Numbered from the stretch's first letter, positions 45,901 to 54,354 are shown. The stretch is 64,000 bases of DNA from RBC074 sp964570175 (GCA_964570175.1 CAZMXG010000003.1:1-64000); one strand, 5' to 3'. Numbers and translations are program-made. The notes: generated from the letters alone by a model not told the origin.

Positions 45901-48723
45901 CAGGATGGTGGTTGCTCGTACAACGTGTCACCGACATCTGCGAATCATCCGGCTGCCACCAGTACCGGAACGGTCAATGTGACGACGACCGGAGCATGCG
46001 CCTGGCTGGCCAGAAGCAATGCTTCCTGGATCAACATTACCTCCGGCGGTTCATTGGGCAAAACCGGACAACCGTTGTTTGGGCGACTCGAGAAAAACGG
46101 CGTCAGCACCACGGGCAATGGCGCGGTGAATTACACCGTGGCCACAAACACAGGCCCGCCGCGCACCGGCACGATTGATGTTGCGGGCCAATTGGTCACC
46201 ATCACCCAGGCGACAGGCTGCCCGATCACAATTTCACCGGCCAACTTACCTGCTGGTGATGTGGGAATGATGTACAGCCAACAGTTATCGCAATCGGGCG
46301 GCACGGGAAGCATTACCTGGACGATCAGCAGCGGATCGTTGCCGATGGGAATGATGCTGGGTTCCGGCACGGGGATCATATCCGGTACCCCGACATCCTC
46401 TGGGCAATTCAGCTTCATTGTCAGAGCGACTGCTGTGAATGGGTGTTACGGCGAAGCTAGCTACACGCTGCAAATTAATTGCCAGTCGCTCAGCATTACA
46501 CCGGCAAGCCTGAGTCCTGTGCTGGTTGGAGCGTTCTTGAACCAGCAACTGACGTTGAATGGCGGCAGTGGCGCGCTGACCTGGGGCGTGACAACAGGAA
46601 CGCTTCCTCTGGGTGTAACGCTCGATTCGACATCGGGTCTGTTGTCCGGCTCGCCCGCGGCGTCAGGCACGTTCAACTTCACGGCCAGGGCAACCGTCAA
46701 TGCCACCAATTGTTATGCGGAAAAGGCTTATTCGCTGGTTGTCAACTGCCCAACGATCACCGTTGATCAGGCGACGATCAATCCCGGGAATCTGGGAGTT
46801 CCGTACAGCCAGCAGTTCACGCAAACCGGCGCGGCAGGCAATATCACCTGGACGATCAGTGCGGGTTCGCTGCCGAACAATTTGACGCTTTCGACTTCGG
46901 GGCTGCTGTCCGGAACGCCTGTGGCTTCCGGCACCTTCCCGATTACCGTCCGCGCAACCGCCGGCAACAGTTGTTTTGGCGAACGAAGCTACAATCTGGT
47001 GATTGGTGTTTGTTCCGCCATCACGATCATGCCGCCTGCATTACCAAGCGGTCTGATCAATACAAATTACGATCAAACTTTAACGGCGAATGGCGGATCA
47101 GGCGGGTACAGCTTCACTTTCACTGGAAATCTGCCAAACGGCGTGACGCTTTCTTCGGCTGGCGTTTTGTCAGGCTCGCCGACCGTTGTCGGAACATTCA
47201 ACTTCACGGTAACAGCCACAGACCAGGGCGGCTGTACGGGCACGAAAGCCTATGCGTTGACTATTTGTTCACCGATTACGGTGAATCCGGCAACATTGCC
47301 AAACGGAACTGTCGGCAGCAGCTATAGCCAAAATCTGTCGGCTGTCGGCGGGGGAATCCCGCACTCTTTCACCTTCAGCGGCACGCTGCCGAACGGATTA
47401 ACTTTGGGAACAGATGGAGTTTTATCTGGCAATCCCACGCTGGCAGGCATGTTCAATTTCACCGTGACGGCTACCGACACCAGTTCATGCACGGGATCGC
47501 GCAGCTACTCTGTCCTGATCAACCCGGCAGGCCTGATGTTCTATCCGCTGCCGCGCCCGCTTCGCATTTTGGATACGCGGACCGGCGGGACAGCCTGTGA
47601 CACGCCGTCACAGCAAATTCCTGGTGGCACTTCGCGCTTGCAAACGGCGGCTGGTCGCACGTGCGACAGCATTTCGATTCCGGCTTCGGCAAAGGCTTTG
47701 ACCGGAAACATCACAACAGTTCAATCCGGCGGCGGATTCCTGACGTTGTACCCCAGCGATGCGGCTCAACCGACGGTGGCCAATTCCAACTTCCAGGCAA
47801 ATCAGATTCTGAACAATGTATTCACAGTCGGACTTGGCGCTGACGGAGCATTCAAGATCTTCGTGACGTCGAACACCGACGTGGTGATTGATGTCACCGG
47901 TTACTACGCACCGCCGGGACCTGGCGGGCTGTATTTCCATCCGCTGCCCAGCCCCGTTCGAATGCTGGAAACACGCGCTGGACAACCGGGTTGTGACACG
48001 CCGGGAACCCTGATTGCCGCTGGTGTCGAACGCACACAACAAGGGCGCATTTTCTGCGGCGGCATTACGATCCCCTCCAGCGCTGCAGCCATTGTCGGCA
48101 ACGCGACGGCGGTGACGCCCGGCGGGCAAGGCTTCCTGACGCTTTATCCCGGCAATGCACCAAGCAGACCGTTGGCGGCCAGTTCCAATTACGCTTCCGG
48201 CCAAACGATGAATGGGCCTTTTACAGTCGGGTTAGCTCCGGATGGCACATTCAAAATTTACTCGTCGCAAACAACAGACTTAGTAATTGACGTGCTGGGA
48301 TATTACAGCCCAGACGCGACCGATTTGAATGGAACCGGATTGCTCTTCAATCCATTGCCAAAACCGGTGCGATTGCTGGAAACGCGGCTGGGGCAACCCG
48401 GCTGTTACACACCCGGCGCGTTGCTTGCTGCTGGTTCAACGCGAATCCAGCAGGCGCTGGGCACGTGCGATGGCATGACCGTTGCCGCGACTGCCCAGGC
48501 GATTGTGGGCAATGCAACAGCAGTCTTTCCGGCCAGCAATGGCTTCCTGACTTTCTGGCCAAGCGATGCGATGCAACCTGGGACGGCGAATTCAAATTAT
48601 CAGGCCGGAAAAGTGTTCAATCGCCACCTTACGGTTGGACTGGGCGCAGATGGCGCGTTCAAGATTTTCACTTCGGCGGCCACAGACCTGGTCATTGATG
48701 TTTCCGGTTACTTTGCGCCCTAG
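42988..48723 (+). CDS. Giant surface protein A2: beta-helix, 6 BACON, 5 Ig-like, 3 LDTR repeats
   Basis: The 1911-residue paralog of A1 has the same layout with fewer Ig-like repeats. The N-terminus (MRTENRLSRLLSFMLG, hydrophobic 27-47) aligns with A1 and fixes both starts; GAAGGA precedes the ATG. The beta-helix begins with a true CSLREA motif (GKCTLREAINAANNN), which is altered in A1. Six BACON domains span about 552-1078, five Ig-like repeats about 1078-1514, and three LDTR repeats (FYPLPRPLRILDTRTGG; LETRAGQPGCDTPG; LETRLGQPGCYTPG) to the end VIDVSGYFAP. The sixth BACON has a charged loop (GQPLFGRLEKNGV) as in A1. Extracellular binding or matrix function is inferred only. Confidence 0.9.
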   Translation: MRTENRLSRLLSFMLGQVRQRQARFVLMLFAMMAAGFLLSYPLIAARRSDARQATIEQPALAPTISSPAAATITVNDPGEAVLNNDGKCTLREAINAANNNTASGVVAGECVAGMAGADTIVFSLGTGTPTINLTSALPTITQSLTIKGNTGGATRVELNGTNAGASANGLTITAGNSLIERMVINRFGGKGIEISSGGFNTVKGCIIGLDPSGTIVRANNLGILILGSSDNIIGGTAIGERNIISGQTTDGVRIEAATSPSAVPASRNKVVANYIGTDATGRFDLGNTGFGVNIEGGDLSRIGGTDTAERNVISGNNGGGLRIGVATGANNRVIGNYVGFDASGTFPLGNGVFGGGGTAPGILIDNAPNNFIGGLNDNELNYIANNLQNAGVAVVGTTATGNRIIGNYITDNVGLGIDLGNNGVTANDPLDVDTGPNNGQNTPVLSLVLVGSSSTTIFGSLNSLPLRSYRLEFFYNLHCDASGSGEGLAKFGAINVTTDAVGSLSFAPNFNVVLAKGQAITATATLLDGLGQPVETSEFSACLTVPGAPDTCTAALYPPTKNLRSSASSFSVEVSLAVLCPWGASSTVPWATIGSGSPGLGSGTVTINVQANTGPQRVGQLSIAGKDFYITQEGPCTTAINPVASTFSAAGGTGSLELSTGAGCTWTASTLSPWITINTATSGSGPTVLDYTVAPNTGASIRAGQILIGGQIFIVSQDAPCTPTVSPQNQQVPAAGGGFSASISIGAGCPWSAATGDSWITLTPPASGTGNGTLNYTVAANPGSARSGIITVAGKSLIVNQDGGCTATLSPTNQNIGQSGGINFTVDVSIGAACNWSVSTATSWITILSPANNIGNGTVTYSVTANPGTQRSGSISIAGQTFNVTQDGACSYTLSPTIRQFTVEGGTATLNITAPSGCAWTATTTTPWVTLTSTASGSGNGSVNYFVSTNGSGSTRGGSITVQGQTLNISQDGGCSYNVSPTSANHPAATSTGTVNVTTTGACAWLARSNASWINITSGGSLGKTGQPLFGRLEKNGVSTTGNGAVNYTVATNTGPPRTGTIDVAGQLVTITQATGCPITISPANLPAGDVGMMYSQQLSQSGGTGSITWTISSGSLPMGMMLGSGTGIISGTPTSSGQFSFIVRATAVNGCYGEASYTLQINCQSLSITPASLSPVLVGAFLNQQLTLNGGSGALTWGVTTGTLPLGVTLDSTSGLLSGSPAASGTFNFTARATVNATNCYAEKAYSLVVNCPTITVDQATINPGNLGVPYSQQFTQTGAAGNITWTISAGSLPNNLTLSTSGLLSGTPVASGTFPITVRATAGNSCFGERSYNLVIGVCSAITIMPPALPSGLINTNYDQTLTANGGSGGYSFTFTGNLPNGVTLSSAGVLSGSPTVVGTFNFTVTATDQGGCTGTKAYALTICSPITVNPATLPNGTVGSSYSQNLSAVGGGIPHSFTFSGTLPNGLTLGTDGVLSGNPTLAGMFNFTVTATDTSSCTGSRSYSVLINPAGLMFYPLPRPLRILDTRTGGTACDTPSQQIPGGTSRLQTAAGRTCDSISIPASAKALTGNITTVQSGGGFLTLYPSDAAQPTVANSNFQANQILNNVFTVGLGADGAFKIFVTSNTDVVIDVTGYYAPPGPGGLYFHPLPSPVRMLETRAGQPGCDTPGTLIAAGVERTQQGRIFCGGITIPSSAAAIVGNATAVTPGGQGFLTLYPGNAPSRPLAASSNYASGQTMNGPFTVGLAPDGTFKIYSSQTTDLVIDVLGYYSPDATDLNGTGLLFNPLPKPVRLLETRLGQPGCYTPGALLAAGSTRIQQALGTCDGMTVAATAQAIVGNATAVFPASNGFLTFWPSDAMQPGTANSNYQAGKVFNRHLTVGLGADGAFKIFTSAATDLVIDVSGYFAP

Positions 48724-48827
48724 GCGAAATCATTGAGTTTATTTTTTTTTGCGGTTTCGGCCATTGCGGGCAATGTGCTTTTGGCTGGCTGAGATTGCAA
48801 CCTTGACAACACAACCTTCATTCCAAG

Positions 48828-48901
48828 AAAGGAGTAGCGCATCGGGTGATTGGAAAGACGCGCGTAGCCGAGGCTGACCGCCCGAATGCCTAACAGTTCG
48901 C
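48828..48901 (+). promoter_or_regulatory. B-gene leader 5: AAAGGAG box plus long hairpin
   Basis: AAAGGAG (48828-48834), then GCATCGGG (48839-48846) pairing with CCCGAATGC (48881-48889) with one bulged A; the enclosed 34 nt can fold further. The ATG at 48902 is 67 nt from the box but 16 nt once the hairpin is removed, the same as in the short leaders. The sixth stem pair is G-C here where leader 3 has T-A, a compensatory change. Confidence 0.65.
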
Positions 48902-49930
48902 ATGACAAGAAAAACTCTTACTGCACTGATGGCAATTAGTTTTTTGCTGATGGTTTTCGCTGCGCCGCAATCGGCGCAGGATCGGCAGGTGGGCACACGA
49001 ACGGCAACCAGCGACAGGTCGCAGGATTCACGCCTGGTTGTGACCGTGGCTGACGCGGAGAAATTACGAGGGGATATCGTCACTGCCTACAAAGAGCTGG
49101 AAGCAGCGGTTCGGTTCCTGGGTGAATTTGACGTGATCCAGCATGGCGGCTCCATCTTGAAAGATGCTGATGCGGTTGGTGATTCGCTGGCCAGTGAACA
49201 ACAGCGGTTGGCAAACTTGTCCACCATCGAACTTGTGGCGGAATACCATTCACTGCCCAGTTCCGCAGCAATCGGCCGTATCACCCAATTGGCGCAAAAA
49301 ATCACGACAGACCCTCAGCTTTACGAGGTGATGAAGAAAGCCGACCGGTATTTTCAGGAAGGAAGAATGCACTCTTCCTCTGCTGCAAAAGCGCCGAGAG
49401 CCAACATTCGCTCGACCCCCAGCGCTCCATCGTTCATTGACCCAACGTGCAATTTCAGCAACCCCAGGGATTATCCGTCCGGAGCCGACATTGCGATCCC
49501 CAAAGGGTTGGCGATTGTGGCTGCGGCAGCCGCAGAAATCGTGCCTGAAACCATTACTGTTGCCGGGTTCTCCGCGCCCTTCCCTCTGAAAGCTGTTTTG
49601 GTCGGCGTTGCGGCTGGTTTGGAAGAAATCGTCAACGGATTTGAAGGCGCTCAATGGGACGGAGCATGGTGCGAAGCCATGATGCAGGCAATTCAAGACG
49701 GCATGTCGTCGGATGAAGGGTACCTGGCTTATCTGATGAACGACCCGTATCTGGATTTGGTGCGGCGGGTTGTGCGTTCAGCAATTGATCTGGCAAATGG
49801 CAACGGAATTCCTGTTCAGTGTGCCGATGCCCGTTACAACGAAGGCGTCGCGGCAACAAGCCGCCTGGATAAATTCAAGAAATATCGAGCCGCTTACCAG
49901 AACATCGGCGCGACAACCTGCATTCAGTAA
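48902..49930 (+). CDS. B-family secreted protein B5, unknown function (cassette 2)
   Basis: The 342-residue product is the most divergent B member. It has a signal peptide (MTRKTLTALMAISFLLMVFA, then QDRQVG), family Cys at CNFSNPRDYPSG, GAWCEAMMQAIQDG, VQCADARYNEG and terminal TTCIQ, and the shared tail YRAAYQNIGATTCIQ. The hydrophobic region (GLAIVAAAAAEIVPETITV) is Ala-rich and lacks the leucine-rich second helix of B1 and B2. It occupies the same position between A2 and C2 as the four B genes between A1 and C1. The C2 start lies 42 bp after its stop. Confidence 0.8.
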   Translation: MTRKTLTALMAISFLLMVFAAPQSAQDRQVGTRTATSDRSQDSRLVVTVADAEKLRGDIVTAYKELEAAVRFLGEFDVIQHGGSILKDADAVGDSLASEQQRLANLSTIELVAEYHSLPSSAAIGRITQLAQKITTDPQLYEVMKKADRYFQEGRMHSSSAAKAPRANIRSTPSAPSFIDPTCNFSNPRDYPSGADIAIPKGLAIVAAAAAEIVPETITVAGFSAPFPLKAVLVGVAAGLEEIVNGFEGAQWDGAWCEAMMQAIQDGMSSDEGYLAYLMNDPYLDLVRRVVRSAIDLANGNGIPVQCADARYNEGVAATSRLDKFKKYRAAYQNIGATTCIQ

Positions 49931-49972
49931 TCCGGTTTTCGAATCGTCTGTTCTTTGCTCACAGGAGAAAAA

Positions 49973-52900
49973 ATGCGAACCACACACACACATCTCTTCA
50001 AAAAATTCCTGCTGGCTGTGTCCTTTTTTGCCATTGTGGCGGCGTTGGTTTTTACCTTCGCCCCGCTATCACCCGTGACAGCTCAATTGGCAGGAAGCGC
50101 TCCCGTCAAAACCCTGTTGTCAGTGATGCCGGCAACCTGGCAACAAGCCGCTGCACGCCATTTGATCAAACAGGCTCCGGCGCGTTCAGAACTTCGCGCG
50201 AACCGTGCCAGTGCAGCGGTGGCGACAGCGGCGGCGTTTGACGCGCCCATTACAAAGATTGCCAGCCCGCCGGATGGAACTCCGGTCGCGCAGGGGCAAG
50301 TCATCACTTACACCATCACGGTGAAAAATGATGCGTCGGTTGACGAAACATTTCCGCCGAATCAATTGCGCGTCCGCGACTCAATTCCGGCGAATACCAC
50401 GTATGAAGCTGGCAGCCTGACGATTCTGGAACAACCAGGAGGGGGATCGGCGCAATTTACGTGCAGTTATGACAGCGGGAACAATCGCATCGAATGCGTC
50501 AATGGCGTGGGGGGCGATTTGCGCGAATTCGCCGTGCTCAAGTTCGAATTCAAGGTGCGCGTTAATCTCAACGTGGCCTATGGAACGATTATCAGCAACC
50601 GGGCGGATTTCCTGAACGAACAGCAATCAGGACCAGGCAACATCACCAACAGCTCGAACACGACCAATCATCCGGTGACGGCTCCGGCGGATTTGACGCT
50701 GAGCAAGGCTTCTGTGCCTGTGATTGATCCGGATGGCGCTGGCCCGCTGGCTCCTGTAGCTTTGCCAGTGGTTGGCCCAAATGTTCCGCCCGGCTCCGTC
50801 AATTCTGGCGGGTATCTGCGCTACGACCTTCCATTTGGTAACTCCGGCCCGGCGAATGCGGACAACACCATCATTACGGATCAGATTCCGGGTAATACAG
50901 CGTTTGTCGGTGCGCTGGCGACGGGTGGAGTGTTTGTACCGGCGGCTCAACCCCCAGCGGTTCCATTCACGTTCACAATTCAAGCGACCAAAGCCGCCAG
51001 CCCGAACGTGAACCTGACCTGCACAGTGATTGGCGCTGCGGGCAGCCAGGCGATTTATTGCCGTCCGCAAGGCAACACGGCTTTGGCGGCTCCTGGGCCG
51101 TTTAACGATGGCACTTTGCCGTTAGGCTACAGCGGAACGCTGACGTTTTTTGTGAAGGTAAACGAATCGGTGACGGGCGGCACTGTCGTATCGAACCCCG
51201 CGAACATTGCGTCGGGGCTTTGCCCGAACGGCGCTGGGCCTACGCCGCCGCCATTCCCGCCAGTCTCTTGCGCTGGCACCCCTGATGCGAATTCGTCGAA
51301 CAACACGACGGTTCCGACACAGAATGTCGTGATTGCGTCGTCGAATTTGTCCGTCAGCAAGATTGTTCAGTCGGCTGTCACGTCAGCCAGCAATCCGAAC
51401 CAAACAGGACCTATTGGACCGGCCACGCCGCAAAATGGAACTGCGACGACTGGCACGGCTGTGTTGCCGGGAACGTACCTAACCTATCGCGTCACCCTGA
51501 CCAACAACGGTCCGTCGGATGTTTCCAACATTCGGCTGACTGATGTGTTGCCGGTTGGACTTGAAACACCTCCGGGACGCGTGCTGGGAACCAAATTCAT
51601 TTCCGCTTCGCCTGTGATTCCTTCGGGCGCGACGTTCACTTGCGCGCCGCCGGCTGGCGTTAACCCGAACAACAACCCGCAAGGCAACGGCGGTTCGATT
51701 GTGTGTACGGCTCCGCTTTTGGCGGCGAATGCGCCGAATAACACTGCGGCAATTGATATCACGGTCTTTATTGATCCGGCGACCAAAGCCAGTTTGGTGA
51801 ACACGGCGACCTTTGATGCCACCATCAACAATTTCAATCGTCCGGTTTCCGGCTCGACCACATTGACAACGCCCGTTGCGGCGACTTCCGACCTGGCGCT
51901 GACCAAAACGCATACCAATGCGGCGGGCGTGCTGGGTGGTCCGGTAACGGCAGGAACGGATTTCGAATATCAGGTGCGGATCACCAACAACGGCCCAAGC
52001 GCCGCGCAGATGGTCAATTTGGTAGACACGCTTCCGGCCTGGCAGGCGCTGAAACAACGCGCACAACCCGGCCCGCCGCCGCTGGTTCCGGACATCGTCA
52101 TTGAGTCGGTTCCAGATGGAAACGGCGCGCCAGTATTCACTTGCACGCCAGCCGCTGATGCGACACAGGATGATCGCCCGACGCCTTCTTCTATCACCTG
52201 CACAGCTGCGGAATTGCCTCCGAACAAAAGACCGGATGGCACGGTCAACCCTTCGGGAACGGTGACAATCCGGTTCCGCATGCATCAGGCTTCCATGACG
52301 CCGCAACCGACTCCGGCGTCGTACCAGAATTGTGTGACAGCGACTTCGATGTCCACGGACCCGGTTCCGGCAAATAACACCAATATTTGTGACACCGTGC
52401 CGTTGATCTTTGTGGCTGATTTGTCGGGAACCAAGACGGCCACGCCTGACCCTGTGATTGCGGGCAACTCGTTGACGTACACCATCAGAGCTAACAACGC
52501 TGGCCCAAGTGCTGCGCTGAATCTGATGATTACCGACCCGCTTCCCGTGGGGACTGTTTTCATTTCTGCGGTGGCCTCCCCTGGCGCAACGTTGATGACT
52601 CCGGCGGTTGCAGCCAATGGAATCGTCAAGGCTACCTGGAATGCCGCTGGTGGAACTCCCGGTGGTTTAACAGATGTGGGTGTGGTTCGCACGCTGACCA
52701 TCGTTGTTCGCGTCTGCCCCGACTTCCAGCAGATTCGCAATCTGACAGATGCTCAAATGTGCGTGCCGAATATGACGGATACGGCAACGATCAGCTCAGA
52801 TACGACTGATCCGAATCCAAATAACAATACGGCGTCGTTTACTTCGACGGTGCAGGCGCAATCGGACTTGTCTATCAGCAAAGCCGATGCCCCCGATCCG

Positions 52901-54289
52901 GCCCAATACAGCACGACTGGATCGCCATCAAACGTCACGTATACGCTGACGTTTGCGAACGCTGGCCCGTCCAATGCCAATGGCGTGACCATTGTTGACG
53001 TGCTGCCGAAAGGATTTACGGTGGTGGGAACGCCGACTTCGACGGTTCCCGGCACAACGTTCAACATCACGACGACCAATGGTATTACGACGGTTGTCGC
53101 CAATCTGGGCGTGCTTGGCGCTGCCAACCAGTGTCAGTTGAGTCGGCCCAGCAGCGGAACAATCGTCATTGTCGCCCGAGTCCCGATCAAGCATCCGTCC
53201 ATTACCGTGACCAACGTGGCGACGATTGCTTCGACCAACTGCCTGCCTGAAACAGGCACGCTGGCGACGCAAACCAATCCGTTGTCGGGAAGTCCGGCGA
53301 TCATCGTGCCGGGCACAGGCATGTTGGCGGACAACAGAGCCTTTGCCGACACGCAAATTGTGCCTCCGGCAGTTACGCCTGGCCTTGCGTACAAGGCTTT
53401 GGCCGAAGCTTCGGATCAAAAAGAAGGCTCTGTCCTGTTCTTCCCGATTTACACATCGGGCGCAACAGACAGCACCAAAGAAAACACACGGATCAATATC
53501 ACCAACACCTCTTTCTCGGAAAAGGCGACTGTTCACCTGTTTATGGTAGATGGCGCCAGTTGCGCGATTCTGGATACGTTCCTGTGTTTGACCCCGAACC
53601 AGACCAGCACATTCCTGGCTTCGGATTTTGATCCGGGCAACACCGGTTACATCGTGGCGCTGGCCGTCGAGGACGAAACCGGTTTGCCGCGCGCGTTCAA
53701 CGAATTGATCGGTGATTCGTATGTCAAGTTCGCGTCCGGTCACCAGGCAAATCTGGCGGCGACTGCAGTTTCGGCGATCATGATGTTCCCCGGCGGAACT
53801 GATCCGAATGTGACCATTGCAACCTTGCGGTTTGACGGAATGTTCTACAATCGTTTGCCGCGCATTCTGGCCGCAGACAGCATCGGCAGCACGGCGGATG
53901 GAAACTCGACGATGATGATCATCAATCGGATCGGCGGTAATTTCGCCACAACCGGAGCGACCATCGGCAATTTGACAGGCTTGCTGTTTGACGACACGGA
54001 AATTTCGTTCAGCTTCACGGCGAACCTGGCGGTTTGCCAATACAGGACGATTCTGTCCAACGCCTTCCCGCGTACGCCAACTACGTTCACGCGTGTGATT
54101 CCGGCTGGCAGAACCGGTTGGATGAAGTTCTGGACGTTTGAAGACCGGGCGATTCTAGGCTCGATGATCAATCTCAACCCGAACGCTGCTGCCAGCACAG
54201 GAGCATTCAATCAGGGACATAATCTGCACCATATGACGCTGACCGATTCGGCGACAATCATCGTGCCGATTTATATTCCGTCCTGCTAA
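49973..54289 (+). CDS. Giant DUF11-repeat protein C2
   Basis: The 1438-residue paralog of C1 starts MRTTHTHLFKKFLLAVSFFA, preceded by AGGAG. About six DUF11-type modules (about 85-1130) correspond to modules 1 and 5-9 of C1; blocks such as DPDGAGPLAPVALPVVGPNV and STTGSPSNVTYTLTFANAGP are nearly identical between the two. The C-terminal domain (about 1145-1438; SDQKEGSVLFFPIYTSGA, RTGWMKFWT, ending IVPIYIPSC) is shared with C1. The gene ends cassette 2 and is followed by the duplicated terminator. Extracellular location is supported by the signal peptide; role is unknown. Confidence 0.88.
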   Translation: MRTTHTHLFKKFLLAVSFFAIVAALVFTFAPLSPVTAQLAGSAPVKTLLSVMPATWQQAAARHLIKQAPARSELRANRASAAVATAAAFDAPITKIASPPDGTPVAQGQVITYTITVKNDASVDETFPPNQLRVRDSIPANTTYEAGSLTILEQPGGGSAQFTCSYDSGNNRIECVNGVGGDLREFAVLKFEFKVRVNLNVAYGTIISNRADFLNEQQSGPGNITNSSNTTNHPVTAPADLTLSKASVPVIDPDGAGPLAPVALPVVGPNVPPGSVNSGGYLRYDLPFGNSGPANADNTIITDQIPGNTAFVGALATGGVFVPAAQPPAVPFTFTIQATKAASPNVNLTCTVIGAAGSQAIYCRPQGNTALAAPGPFNDGTLPLGYSGTLTFFVKVNESVTGGTVVSNPANIASGLCPNGAGPTPPPFPPVSCAGTPDANSSNNTTVPTQNVVIASSNLSVSKIVQSAVTSASNPNQTGPIGPATPQNGTATTGTAVLPGTYLTYRVTLTNNGPSDVSNIRLTDVLPVGLETPPGRVLGTKFISASPVIPSGATFTCAPPAGVNPNNNPQGNGGSIVCTAPLLAANAPNNTAAIDITVFIDPATKASLVNTATFDATINNFNRPVSGSTTLTTPVAATSDLALTKTHTNAAGVLGGPVTAGTDFEYQVRITNNGPSAAQMVNLVDTLPAWQALKQRAQPGPPPLVPDIVIESVPDGNGAPVFTCTPAADATQDDRPTPSSITCTAAELPPNKRPDGTVNPSGTVTIRFRMHQASMTPQPTPASYQNCVTATSMSTDPVPANNTNICDTVPLIFVADLSGTKTATPDPVIAGNSLTYTIRANNAGPSAALNLMITDPLPVGTVFISAVASPGATLMTPAVAANGIVKATWNAAGGTPGGLTDVGVVRTLTIVVRVCPDFQQIRNLTDAQMCVPNMTDTATISSDTTDPNPNNNTASFTSTVQAQSDLSISKADAPDPAQYSTTGSPSNVTYTLTFANAGPSNANGVTIVDVLPKGFTVVGTPTSTVPGTTFNITTTNGITTVVANLGVLGAANQCQLSRPSSGTIVIVARVPIKHPSITVTNVATIASTNCLPETGTLATQTNPLSGSPAIIVPGTGMLADNRAFADTQIVPPAVTPGLAYKALAEASDQKEGSVLFFPIYTSGATDSTKENTRINITNTSFSEKATVHLFMVDGASCAILDTFLCLTPNQTSTFLASDFDPGNTGYIVALAVEDETGLPRAFNELIGDSYVKFASGHQANLAATAVSAIMMFPGGTDPNVTIATLRFDGMFYNRLPRILAADSIGSTADGNSTMMIINRIGGNFATTGATIGNLTGLLFDDTEISFSFTANLAVCQYRTILSNAFPRTPTTFTRVIPAGRTGWMKFWTFEDRAILGSMINLNPNAAASTGAFNQGHNLHHMTLTDSATIIVPIYIPSC

Positions 54290-54312
54290 CGCTTTACGAA
54301 AGCAAAAAAACC

Positions 54313-54354
54313 GAATGCGGTTGCCAGAACTCTACAGTTCTGGCAACCGCATTC
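54313..54354. terminator. Bidirectional terminator closing cassette 2
   Basis: A perfect 19-bp stem (54313-54331 with 54336-54354) with a 4-nt loop. A T-rich tail follows on the plus strand, and on the minus strand the stem is followed by seven T (54304-54310), so it also ends the convergent nucleotidyltransferase transcript. Confidence 0.88.

Noticed and set aside
25188..54289. Many regularly spaced DNA repeats that might suggest CRISPR or satellite DNA
   Set aside because: The periodicity comes from protein repeats (BACON, Ig-like, LDTR, DUF11) in long open frames; units are degenerate at DNA level and there are no spacers.
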